Source: Porphyridium purpureum (Eukaryota; Rhodophyta; Bangiophyceae; Porphyridiales; Porphyridiaceae). Taken from it: a stretch of 64,000 nucleotides of DNA. Below the pieces are notes generated by a model that saw only the letters and a list, made by a program, of their open reading frames with translations, had not been told where the DNA came from and ran no database searches. Positions within the stretch are counted from its first letter, which is position 1. Each line of letters begins with the position of its first letter. Made by a program: the position numbers and the translations under genes. Positions 55,245 through 63,956 of this stretch are shown here, one piece after another. The stretch lies in assembly GCA_008690995.1 (NCBI GenBank), contig VRMN01000001.1:4836001-4900000 (forward strand). Direction: 5' to 3'.

Positions 55245-56978
55245 CTACGACTCGTCTGCATAAATACGTAGACATGCCATGTACCCACCATCCCATCCGC
55301 TGCGGTTCGGAAGCAATACCCGATCTGCAAGCAATTCAACCCGTTGCCTGTGCGCATGCTCCTCCTCGTTCCAGCGCGAGATGCACGACTGAACCACGTC
55401 CTGATTCTCTCTCTGGAGTATGCTGCAGGTTGCATACACGCAAAAGCCGCCTGCGGAACCCACAAGTCTGAATGCATTCATCAGAAGCGCTGACTGCATA
55501 TCTAAGAGCCCATCAGAAGTATTGTTGTCCTCCAAGCGCCATCGCGCTTCAGCCCGCCGATGCAGCACGCCACTGTTTGAGCACGGCACGTCCGCAACGA
55601 CTAAATCAACAGGCTCTGTAAGCTTCAACAAACGGCCATCACATTCCGAAAAGGATACACGCGCTCCGAGTCCATACTTGTCACCATTCTCGCGCAGTCG
55701 ATTCAGTTTCTCGGCCGAGACATCATTTGAAACAAGTTCAAAGTCCATCGACGCCGCTCTGTCAAACAGATCATTGAGCAGAAGCGTCTTTCCTCCTGGC
55801 GACGCACACATGTCTACGATACGTACAAAGGATTTCGACTCTAAACTAGGCAATACGAACGAATTCAATGCGTGTGCTAGCAGAGCAGCAGGCGTTGCGT
55901 TCTGAATATAGAACGCAGCCGAATCACGCACGCCGTCGATCCCAGAAAGCTCCCACATGGGCAAATCTCCTTTAAACTCTGGAAGAAAGGATTTCACGCT
56001 CACAGAGGATGCGTCTCGCGGCGGTTCGTGAGACCCTGCGTGTCGCTCGCGCGCCATAACAGAAGCACGAGAATTGAAAATCTCAAGTACTTCGAGTGCG
56101 TGCTCGAGCGAGTGCTGATGGATAAGCTGTTCCACGAATGAATCCGGAAAGGAAAACCTCACGCCTATGCTCTCAACTGTGTCTGACAAGGGCAACATCT
56201 TCGTGAAGAACTCGGCGCTGTGCTCGTCGCTGCAAATTTCGCGCAGCATCACGGTCGCAAGCCTGGTCACTGAGGCACCACCTGCAAATTTCTTCGCCAG
56301 TTTTATACCCTCCTGGGCAATGGCGTGGTTGGGTACGCGCATGAAGACCTTTTGCGCCAGGGCAATTCGGAGCACAAGCCGAAATTTAGGACGCAGCCTC
56401 TGACCGGACACGTCAATGCACTGCGCTGGATGTGGTGGATGTCCTTTCCTCAATCCAAAAGCGCAGTCCAGCATCCAGTCAAGCGTCCTGACACGTTGTA
56501 CGACAGTTCGGGCCAGGAGCTGCGCAAACTGCACGTCGCGCGAATCCGGCTGTGCTACGCGCTGCCACTCATCCAGGCCATCGACCAAGAATCGCTCGCG
56601 GGCAAGGGACTGCTGCACAGCAAAGTAGACGGCCTCCCTGGCCGACAACGCCTTGGTCATATTCCCTGCATTGGCACTTGCACTCGTCTGATCTTTCTTC
56701 TGGCCGAGGTCGGGAGTTCTATTCACGCCCCGAATCCTTTGCTTGGCCTGAAAGTCAGACGCGCGCTTCAGTCGCCGCAAATTGGGCGCGCGCGTCCTTT
56801 CGTCGCCTCGAGCAGAATCCACCATGCACCACACCGGCACCGGCGTTGTGCATCGTGCCCGCCGGCCGCACAACCCGCATGTTTTGTCTTGCCGCGGGCG
56901 TTGGTCGCGCAGAGCGGCAGGGATTCCAGCGGTCTGGCTGCTGCACAGCGCAGCGCTCTCAACGACGCCCACAAACAT
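55245..56978 (-). CDS. RsmB-like NusB/Sun RNA (cytosine-5) methyltransferase, probably organellar
   Basis: The family methylates cytosine C5 in rRNA using SAM. The first ATG gives 577 residues (the frame begins at a GTG, 57041). A Cys/Arg-rich N-terminus may be a transit peptide. Residues ~110-260 resemble the NusB-like RNA-binding domain of bacterial RsmB (SAREAVYFAVQQSLARERFL, LLARTVVQRVRTLDWMLDCA, LRIALAQKVFMRV). The catalytic domain has SAM motif I IVDMCASPGGKTLLLNDLF (~388), motif IV LVVADVPCSNSGVLHRRAEA (~463) and motif VI VYATCSILQRENQDVV (~514), so both conserved Cys residues of the mechanism are present. NusB plus Sun domains mark the bacterial 16S RsmB type, consistent with a plastid or mitochondrial target. 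It diverges from PNO1 by 149 bp. Confidence 0.9.
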   Translation of the reverse strand: MFVGVVESAALCSSQTAGIPAALRDQRPRQDKTCGLCGRRARCTTPVPVWCMVDSARGDERTRAPNLRRLKRASDFQAKQRIRGVNRTPDLGQKKDQTSASANAGNMTKALSAREAVYFAVQQSLARERFLVDGLDEWQRVAQPDSRDVQFAQLLARTVVQRVRTLDWMLDCAFGLRKGHPPHPAQCIDVSGQRLRPKFRLVLRIALAQKVFMRVPNHAIAQEGIKLAKKFAGGASVTRLATVMLREICSDEHSAEFFTKMLPLSDTVESIGVRFSFPDSFVEQLIHQHSLEHALEVLEIFNSRASVMARERHAGSHEPPRDASSVSVKSFLPEFKGDLPMWELSGIDGVRDSAAFYIQNATPAALLAHALNSFVLPSLESKSFVRIVDMCASPGGKTLLLNDLFDRAASMDFELVSNDVSAEKLNRLRENGDKYGLGARVSFSECDGRLLKLTEPVDLVVADVPCSNSGVLHRRAEARWRLEDNNTSDGLLDMQSALLMNAFRLVGSAGGFCVYATCSILQRENQDVVQSCISRWNEEEHAHRQRVELLADRVLLPNRSGWDGGYMACLRIYADES

Positions 56979-57127
56979 CCCGCTGCGACTATTCCACCAG
57001 CGCCACCAGTTTGTTCCCACTCGACCGAATTCCCACGGCACGACGGCCGGCGGTCGGAAAGTTGGGTGTGAGACGGAGTGCGAGAGACAGAGTGCCAGCT
57101 GCGTTCTCTGTTTGCGTGCGGTGTGGA

Positions 57128-57838
57128 ATGGTGGTTAGAATGGAGGACGCCGAGCAGAACGCAGCCGAACAGAAGGCGCCTGGGCAGAATACCGGCGCCG
57201 CACGAAAGAAGGGGTCACAGTTGAAAGTGCGGAAGACAATAGGAAAGAATGGGACAAAGAGGGTCACGCCAGCGATAACGCAGACGGCGGGCAAGACTCA
57301 GTACAGAAAAGTGTCCGTGCCACCGCACAGAATGACGCCGCTGAAGCAGCAGTGGGCAAGCATTTACGAACCCGTCGTCAAGCAGCTCAAGTTGCAGATC
57401 CGCATGAACCTTTCGACCAAAGCTGTGGAACTCAAAACTTGCAAGACCACATGCGAGCCCAGCGCCCTGCAAAAGGGCGCAGACTTTGTCAAGGCGTTTG
57501 TTACGGGGTTTGAGGTGCAGGACGCCATAGCTATTCTGCGGCTCGAAGAGCTGTACATCGAGTCGTTTGAAGTCACCGACGTTAAGGAACTCAAGGGCGA
57601 CCACCTGAGTCGAGCCATCGGTCGTCTCGCAGGCAAGGACGGGAAAACCAAGTTCACCATTGAAAACGCAACAAAGACGCGTATTGTTTTGGCAGACAGC
57701 AAAATTCATATACTCGGCACGTTCATGAACATCCGGCTAGCTCGGCAGGCGCTCGTCTCGCTCATTCTGGGTGCGCCGCCCGGTAAGGTCTACAATCGTC
57801 TTAAATCCGTGGCTGCTCGTCTGAATGAACGTTTCTGA
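57128..57838 (+). CDS. PNO1: PNO1/Dim2 KH-domain ribosome assembly factor
   Basis: PNO1 sits on the 3' end of pre-18S rRNA and controls NOB1 cleavage in late 40S maturation. The first ATG (MVVRMEDAEQ; a second at codon 5) gives 236 residues; the open frame reaches much further upstream without an ATG. The N-terminal 70 residues are charged and disordered. Family blocks: VSVPPHRMTPLKQQWASIYE, VEQLKLQIRMNLSTKAVELK-like QLKLQIRMNLSTKAVELKTC, KGADFVKAFVTGFEVQDAIA, ILRLEELYIESFEVTDVKEL, LKGDHLSRAIGRLAGKDGKT, KFTIENATKTRIVLADSKIH and NIRLARQALVSLILGAPPGK. The ending VYNRLKSVAARLNERF is the usual C-terminus. Highly conserved and unambiguous. Confidence 0.97.
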   Translation: MVVRMEDAEQNAAEQKAPGQNTGAARKKGSQLKVRKTIGKNGTKRVTPAITQTAGKTQYRKVSVPPHRMTPLKQQWASIYEPVVKQLKLQIRMNLSTKAVELKTCKTTCEPSALQKGADFVKAFVTGFEVQDAIAILRLEELYIESFEVTDVKELKGDHLSRAIGRLAGKDGKTKFTIENATKTRIVLADSKIHILGTFMNIRLARQALVSLILGAPPGKVYNRLKSVAARLNERF

Positions 57839-58670
57839 AAGGCGATTGCATTTCGTATTGGACTTGCGGCGCGGGCCGGCTGCTACGCGTGCAGCGAAGA
57901 CCAACATGGCCTGGAGCCTTTTCTTTACTGTTCAACCATGACCAGACCAGCGCCTGTCGAATGTGGGAGCACTGACAGAAATGAGCGCTCGTCAGCCCAC
58001 GTGCGTGATTGTGTCACGAATCCTTTTTTTGTGGGTGGATACGAACACCCTCTTTCCTTAGCTTCCCATGCCCACACAGGAACGAAGGTAAGGAATACGT
58101 CGCGCATATTTAGAGAACCGTGTCCCTCGACCTTTGTAATACAACGTCTGACCATTATTTGCCTGCACAAGAGAAGCATGACTCGTCGGCACGTTTCAAA
58201 GACCGCATTTTTCTCTCCATGTGGCAGGAATTTGGTTCGAAAGCGACTCGATGAAAGCTTGAGAATGCCGCACGCGGCGAAAAGGAAAGTACACACAGGT
58301 CCAACCGGGCTTTGGGAATCAGCCCTGCACTGATGCTTCAAAATCGTGGCGCGGTACGCGCTGAGCACATGGTGCCGCGCATCATTTCCGACTGGATGCC
58401 AAGTGCCTGTTCAACGGGACAAGACTCCAGTTCAAGTATTTTCGATGAGGACGTCAAGTAAGTCGCACGACATAGTCCTGAGAAGAAAAGCACAGTAAAG
58501 CCTGCCGCATGACAAGCCGGGTCGCTGGCAGTCGTTCAGCTTCCCAGCCGAACGGTGATGATGTCCATCTTCACAAGCTTCATGGAATCCTGGTGTAAAT
58601 CCGCGTGAAGTTTTAAAGTTCAGAAATAATTTCGAACGGCATACTGCCTGCCAGCTCTTTGGAGCATGCG
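57839..58670. other. 832-bp intergenic region
   Basis: No gene is supported; frames of 130-147 codons overlap on opposite strands and lack family features. Only short T and A runs are notable (58021-58032). Confidence 0.55.
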
Positions 58671-59606
58671 ATGCGACGAGTGGTCCTGTATGCGTCGCCA
58701 GTCTCCGTCTTTGTGTTCGCGCTCGTGCTGACGTTTGTATATCGGTCAATATATGTCTCGGACACGTCGAAACTCGGCCAAGGTGCCGCATCAAATGGAG
58801 TGACGGCGGCGCCACGGCTATCTCCGCGTGAGATGGACGTCTTTGTTTACATAGTGGAGGATGTGTGCTCCGCGACCGGAGCCGCGACGGGGGATCCGGT
58901 CCTGCGAAAGACGTATTTCGCAAACCTGGCGAGCTGGACAAAATGCGTGAACGAATCTTGTCACACCAAACGAAGTCCGACGATGGTGGTGCTCTCACAT
59001 TTCGCGGACACAGATCACGGCGAATCGCACAGTTGCATGAAAATTCAAGTCGATGGCTTCCTGCCTCTAGAGGTCTCGCGCTCAGCAATGTCCATGCGAT
59101 CATTCTGTAAATCCTGTCATGGAGACAGCGCCGCTTTACACATCGTGATCAGCAGCGACAGTGTGATCGAGTCGAGAGACGAGAACACTGACTCGGCAGG
59201 CGGCACACCTTTGCCATTCATGCTTTTGGACTTGATCTCTCAAGACTGGGAAAGCAATGCGCACCAGCTTTCGTTGCCGTGGTTCTATTCTGTCTCGCAC
59301 AAGGCGTCGAGTTCTAAGGTTGTTGCATTTGTGCTTGTCTCAGCCAGCGCGGATCACCAGACGTGGCTCGACTTCGAGTCCTTTCTGCTTCGCCACCGAA
59401 CAGAGTGGTTCATATGGCCAGATGCCGCTCACACTGCGACCGCGCGAGACGATAAGGTGTGGAAGCAGTTCGAGGCCGCATCGTGTGAAGGCACGGTAGC
59501 AAGATGGTGGTCGCGGTTCTGCTCACATTCTGAGCGGGCTGCCATCGGGACAAGGCGACACATATATTTGGGCACTCATGGTCACGCGTACTTTGCAGAC
59601 ACATAA
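58671..59606 (+). CDS. Type II membrane protein, unknown, upstream of glycosyltransferase gene
   Basis: The ATG at 58671 gives 311 residues (the frame starts four codons earlier at a TTG). Short cytosolic N-terminus MRRVV, signal anchor ASPVSVFVFALVLTFVYRSI, then a lumenal domain with several cysteines (CSATG, KCVNESC, FCKSCHG, CEGTVARWWSRFCSH), typical of Golgi proteins. FVLVSASADHQTWLDFESFL and EWFIWPD resemble pieces of glycosyltransferase-like folds, but no DxD or other motif is convincing. I cannot place it in a family. It lies 54 bp upstream of the queuosine-type glycosyltransferase start codon on the same strand. Confidence 0.6.
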   Translation: MRRVVLYASPVSVFVFALVLTFVYRSIYVSDTSKLGQGAASNGVTAAPRLSPREMDVFVYIVEDVCSATGAATGDPVLRKTYFANLASWTKCVNESCHTKRSPTMVVLSHFADTDHGESHSCMKIQVDGFLPLEVSRSAMSMRSFCKSCHGDSAALHIVISSDSVIESRDENTDSAGGTPLPFMLLDLISQDWESNAHQLSLPWFYSVSHKASSSKVVAFVLVSASADHQTWLDFESFLLRHRTEWFIWPDAAHTATARDDKVWKQFEAASCEGTVARWWSRFCSHSERAAIGTRRHIYLGTHGHAYFADT

Positions 59607-59660
59607 AGGTGATTGACAAATTGGGAAAGCTTGTGCCGTCAGAGTCTACGCAAGCAGTGG

Positions 59661-60704
59661 ATGTGGCAAATGGCCACCGACTTGCCGGTTGTATCGATCA
59701 TTGTGCCGCTGCATAATGCGGAGAAGTACGTGCGAGCGGCGGTGCGGTCCATTATTGACCAAAAGGATGTGGATCTGCGAACGGTAGAGCTGTGCGTGCA
59801 CGATGACGCGTCGCGCGACGACTCGATGCGCGCTCTGCTTGCGGCGATAGACGAGTACGACGTGCGTGGCACGCTTCACGGGGTTGCAGTAAGTAGGTCG
59901 GATGTTCAGGGTGGCTGCGGCGCGGCGCGCAACCGCGCAGTCGCCGCATCGAGCGGTCGAGTACTGGTGTTCGCAGACTCGGACGACGTGATGCATCCGC
60001 ATCGACTGGCCAACCAGGTGCCATTGTGTCTGATGCACAAAAACGCACTGGTTGGCGCCAACTTTGAACGAGACCCGATCGGTAGCACGCCGCGGTACGA
60101 ATCATATCACGCGCGCTTAACTACAGAAAACCTGCTGGCGCATGCGTTCAGAGATTGTGCGCTTGTGATGCCAACGGTGGCCTGTCACCGAGCCGTACTG
60201 GACAAAGTCGGAGGATTTTCCGAGGGCGACAAGGTCGCCGAGGATCTGATTCTTGTTTATGAACACCTCAAACATGGCGGGCGGCTGATAAAAATCCCGC
60301 GTGTGCTCGTGACGTATCGATATCATGACGGCATGTGCAGCTTGCTGCTGACGAGACAGTACCTGTTGCGTATCCGTGTCAAGGCGTTCGAGGCGCTCGT
60401 GCTTCGCTTCGTGGAACCAAGCGTGCCATTCCTAATCTGGGGTGCTGGGCGCGACGGCAAAAACGTCTTCCACGCTCTCAGCGCCGAAGGCCAAGCGCGC
60501 GTACTGGCCTTCCTCGACGTCGACCCCCGCAAAATTGCGAACACATTGTTTGGCAAGCCTGTACGGCTGTTCTCGTCACTAAGCGGTGCGTGCTTCGTGG
60601 GTGCTTGTGTGTCTCTGGACCGAACGGACGGCGCGTTCGAAAGGAATGTCGCATCGCTCAGTCATTGCCTGGTCCCAGGTGTCAACTTATTTTATCTGAT
60701 CTAG
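59661..60704 (+). CDS. QTGAL: B3GNTL1-type GT2 glycosyltransferase, probable tRNA-queuosine galactosyltransferase
   Basis: The first ATG gives 347 residues (frame opens at a TTG, 59613). It starts with the GT-A fold: VSIIVPLHNAEKYVRAAVRS (~10), the nucleotide-sugar loop VFADSDDVMHPHRLANQVPL (~103) with the DD pair. Specific to the B3GNTL1 group are FERDPIGSTPRYESYHARLT, ALVMPTVACHRAVLDKVGGF, VAEDLILVYEHLKHGGRLIK, VPFLIWGAGRDGKNVFHALS and ARVLAFLDVDPRKIANTLFG, including the C-terminal domain of human B3GNTL1 as I recall it. Human B3GNTL1 was renamed QTGAL after being shown to galactosylate queuosine in tRNA-Tyr. The protein is soluble with no signal peptide, as expected of a tRNA enzyme. Substrate in this organism is inference. 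Confidence 0.85.
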   Translation: MWQMATDLPVVSIIVPLHNAEKYVRAAVRSIIDQKDVDLRTVELCVHDDASRDDSMRALLAAIDEYDVRGTLHGVAVSRSDVQGGCGAARNRAVAASSGRVLVFADSDDVMHPHRLANQVPLCLMHKNALVGANFERDPIGSTPRYESYHARLTTENLLAHAFRDCALVMPTVACHRAVLDKVGGFSEGDKVAEDLILVYEHLKHGGRLIKIPRVLVTYRYHDGMCSLLLTRQYLLRIRVKAFEALVLRFVEPSVPFLIWGAGRDGKNVFHALSAEGQARVLAFLDVDPRKIANTLFGKPVRLFSSLSGACFVGACVSLDRTDGAFERNVASLSHCLVPGVNLFYLI

Positions 60705-60740
60705 AAGCACCGATGGTCATAGAGCGTTTGCGCACTTCGT

Positions 60741-63700
60741 TTATCGGGGAGGGCGCGAATGCCGCTTGGCTTTCAGAATGCGGCGAGGTTGAGTACCACC
60801 TTGCGCGGCCATGTTGGCGCCCATATTAAATGTTCCAGCGTTCTGGCCTGTTCCTACAGCACCAAAGACAAACGGTTGCTGCTGAACTCCCATCGCGTTT
60901 GTCGGGGTCACGGACGGCGGAGCGCCGCTCCCAAACAGGCTTCCAGCCGCTCCACCACCAGGTGCAGATGCCATGAACGACGCCGGAGCAGCGTTGAAGC
61001 CAACTCCAAAACCTCCCACTGACCCTCCTTGATTCTGGGTCGGATTCGCCCCAGAGGGCTGGGCTCCGCCAAACGCACCAGATCCAAAGGTCGGCGGTGC
61101 GACAGACGCCCCGAACTGAAACAATCCAGAAGACTCCCCAGCCGCTGGTGCACCTCCGAACGCGAAGCTAGGCGATGAGCCCGGTGGGCCAAAAGCAGAC
61201 GTTGACGCTCCTGCAGCTCCGAAAATAGAAGGCGCTGGTGCTGAGCCAAAAGCAGAACCACTTGACGCAGGGACGCCAAACGCCGGCCCGCTTGATACTG
61301 GAGCACCAAAGCCCAAACCGCTCGGTGCTGGAGCACCAAATGCTGAAGGTGCTGGCATTGCGGACCCAAAACCAGAGCCGCTCGCAGCAGGAGCACCAAA
61401 CGCCGACCCGCTTGATACCGGAGCACCAAACGCCGAGCCGCTTGATGCCGGAGCACCAAACGCCGAGCCGCTTGATGCCGGAGCACCAAACGCCGAGCCG
61501 CTTGATGCCGGAGCACCAAACGCCGACCCGCTGGATGCCGGAGCGCCAAACGCCGACCCGCTGGATGCCGGAGCGCCAAACGCCGACCCGCTTGATGCCG
61601 GAGCACCAAACGCCGACCCGCTTGATGCCGGAGCACCAAACGCCGACCCGCTTGATGCCGGAGCGCCAAAAGCCGACCCGCTGGATGCCGGAGCGCCAAA
61701 CGCCGACCCGCTTGATGCTGGAGCGCCAAACGCCGACCCGCTTGATACCGGAGCGCCTGCAGATGCGCCAGCAAATGACGATCCACTCACAGGAGCTCCA
61801 AAACCAAAGGGCATGGGTTCTGACCTTGGGGTAGCAGCCAACGGATTGGCTGAGCCGGTCGGAAATCCTGAGGGGGGTGACGAAGGACCATTTGCGATGC
61901 CAAAAGGAGACTGAACGGCTGCAGAACCAGTATCTTCCGCGCTGCGCTTCTTTGTAGCCTGTCCTTGTGGACTTGGGAAAGAAAAGCCTCCAGCCAATGA
62001 TGCAGGCGTAGCAGACGACCCAGCAGCACCGAAACTTGAACTGGGCGCCAATGCCAACTGTGATGTTGCGGGAGAAGCAGACGCAGATGCCAGTGTCCCA
62101 ACGGCGCCTCCAAAGAGCGATGTGCTGCTTGAAAAAGGTGCAGCTTTTTCATCCGCAACAAACGCACTTGGCTCCGACGCAGATACCGCTGCTCCAGTTT
62201 CCGCCATTCTTTTTCCTGTTTGCGAAAGAGGCTGCGCTTGCGACTGCTGACCCAACATGAAAGCAGAGTCTGACAATGGTGTAGAAGTCTGAAATCCAGT
62301 GTTGGGAGCAAGCAATGAGCTGCTTGCGTTCGACTGGCCCAAGCCAGCCACGGGAGCTATCGGTGTGACGGAGTGTCCTTCTCTACCACCAGGTCCAAAA
62401 TCTGGCGCGCCAAACAACGAGGAAGGTGCAACATCAGCGCGCATCCCCGATTCAGCTGCACTGGACTGGCGCGCAAACCCTGAGTCCGAACCAGACACCT
62501 TGCTAGAAGCCAGGATTGCGGGAGAAGCAGCAGTATTTGTCACCGCGCTAGAAGATCCAAACGCAAACGCCGCCGAGGGTGGTGCATGATTCTTTTCACC
62601 GTGCTTATCACTGCTGCTGCTCCCAAACGCCGGGAACGACACTGATGACGCAGCACCGGTGTCAGACGATGCAGGTGCCGAGAAGCCTGCAGGAACTGAC
62701 CCAGATATATCGCCTGCCGCCGTACGCTTCGCACTGGTTTCAGCTTCGCCAGCAGCTTCAGCATCCAGCTCGTCTCTACCCGTCCGTGCAGCCTGGGATG
62801 CAGCTTGATCGAACGGGCTCCTGCCGGATGCAGAACCGAACTTGAATGCAGCTTGCGGCTCGGATGTATCTTTTGAGCTGGCAAAGAACAATGCATTTGA
62901 CTTATAGTCGTCATAAGACGCTTTCTCAGGCACTTCCACTACTGAGACGGACCGTTCCTCCTCTGGCGGCGTGAAAGATTTCCGACCAGAAGCCAAAAGG
63001 TTCAAACCATCGCTAGGTAACGGAAACTTGGCAGCGCTGCCTGCACTAGAAGCCGGGAACGAACCAGACCCTTTTCCAGTACCGCTTACACTTTCGCCGG
63101 TCGCGAAGAAACCAGTAGGAGCGACTGTAGTACCTTCACCACCATGTGCATAGTCCGGAACCTGCGATTTCATACCAGGCTGCATGCTATCACCATCAGG
63201 GGATCCAACCCCGCGAGGTCGCTTTCCAGCCTGTCCTAATGCATCCGCTTGTGAATCGGAATCTCCCCTCTTCCTTCGAGTATCCGCAAACACCACGACG
63301 CTTTCGGGTGCAATCAGCGACGCACCTGTAGTCGATGAATTAGCTGGCGCTTCAGAAGTATTCGAGAACAAGGAACCCGGATTCAAACGTGCTGACCCTA
63401 CACCTTCACTGCGTCCCCGAATCGCATCCTCCTTTTGATTTTGCGTTTGTGCGCGAGACTCCGATTGGGGCTTCCCGCTTGAACTCGCGAGCACACCCGG
63501 CTGAAATACCCCGTTTCGGCCGGGCACTGATCCGAACTCAAATCCAGGCTTTACAGGCGCGTTGGATTTCATATCCAACATATCCTTGCCGATATTCTTC
63601 ACGCTTGCCTGACCTCCACTATCATTTAGAGAAACAAGGCCGGTGACTTTCGAAGCAGCTTTGGAGTTTGCGTCAAACTCAACCGCAGGCGGAGAAGGGC

Positions 63701-63956
63701 TGGATCCAACCCGCGACGCACTGAGCGTTTGAGCTGAAAATTCTGTACGCATTGCCGAAGCCGTGCCAGCTGCTGAGGCAAAGTCCGGCATATGCCGCTT
63801 GTCGCGACCAATTCCATCTTCGGGAGCCGAAAAGTGAACCGTCTTGTTTCTCGACGATTCGCGCTCCGCCTGGAGTCCGGTCTCAGCCTGTCCAAACGCA
63901 GGTTGACGGGGCGTGGCTACGGCAGGCGACGCAATAAGTGGCCTTCCGCCCGACAT
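60741..63956 (-). CDS. FG-repeat nucleoporin (NUP153/NUP1/NUP136-like), may extend beyond window
   Basis: The ATG at 63956 gives 1,071 residues, but the frame stays open upstream to the window edge (encoding ESRLQRLRREKINQ before the Met), so the true start may lie outside. The whole chain is low-complexity Ser/Ala/Gly/Pro with scattered FG, FGS, FGA and FGAP motifs, and the C-terminal third is dense with FGAPASSGSA. This forms the nuclear-pore permeability barrier. The C-terminus FNMGANMAAQGGTQPRRILK AKRHSR ends in a basic stretch as in NUP153, NUP1 and POM121, which bind importin. Plain FG content alone cannot tell these paralogues apart. The gene converges with the queuosine-type glycosyltransferase; only 36 bp separate the stop codons. 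Confidence 0.85.
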   Translation of the reverse strand: MSGGRPLIASPAVATPRQPAFGQAETGLQAERESSRNKTVHFSAPEDGIGRDKRHMPDFASAAGTASAMRTEFSAQTLSASRVGSSPSPPAVEFDANSKAASKVTGLVSLNDSGGQASVKNIGKDMLDMKSNAPVKPGFEFGSVPGRNGVFQPGVLASSSGKPQSESRAQTQNQKEDAIRGRSEGVGSARLNPGSLFSNTSEAPANSSTTGASLIAPESVVVFADTRRKRGDSDSQADALGQAGKRPRGVGSPDGDSMQPGMKSQVPDYAHGGEGTTVAPTGFFATGESVSGTGKGSGSFPASSAGSAAKFPLPSDGLNLLASGRKSFTPPEEERSVSVVEVPEKASYDDYKSNALFFASSKDTSEPQAAFKFGSASGRSPFDQAASQAARTGRDELDAEAAGEAETSAKRTAAGDISGSVPAGFSAPASSDTGAASSVSFPAFGSSSSDKHGEKNHAPPSAAFAFGSSSAVTNTAASPAILASSKVSGSDSGFARQSSAAESGMRADVAPSSLFGAPDFGPGGREGHSVTPIAPVAGLGQSNASSSLLAPNTGFQTSTPLSDSAFMLGQQSQAQPLSQTGKRMAETGAAVSASEPSAFVADEKAAPFSSSTSLFGGAVGTLASASASPATSQLALAPSSSFGAAGSSATPASLAGGFSFPSPQGQATKKRSAEDTGSAAVQSPFGIANGPSSPPSGFPTGSANPLAATPRSEPMPFGFGAPVSGSSFAGASAGAPVSSGSAFGAPASSGSAFGAPASSGSAFGAPASSGSAFGAPASSGSAFGAPASSGSAFGAPASSGSAFGAPASSGSAFGAPASSGSAFGAPASSGSAFGAPASSGSAFGAPVSSGSAFGAPAASGSGFGSAMPAPSAFGAPAPSGLGFGAPVSSGPAFGVPASSGSAFGSAPAPSIFGAAGASTSAFGPPGSSPSFAFGGAPAAGESSGLFQFGASVAPPTFGSGAFGGAQPSGANPTQNQGGSVGGFGVGFNAAPASFMASAPGGGAAGSLFGSGAPPSVTPTNAMGVQQQPFVFGAVGTGQNAGTFNMGANMAAQGGTQPRRILKAKRHSRPPR
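61381..61770. repeat. 30-bp tandem repeat array encoding SGSAFGAPAS units
   Basis: About 13 near-identical 30-bp units encode the decapeptide SGSAFGAPAS. Unit-to-unit differences are mostly synonymous changes in short runs, for example GAGCCG versus GACCCG and GCACCA versus GCGCCA, which indicates recent expansion or gene conversion. Confidence 0.93.

Noticed and set aside
57938-58333. 131- and 147-codon overlapping frames on opposite strands
   Set aside because: Antisense to each other, no motif, probably UTR sequence.
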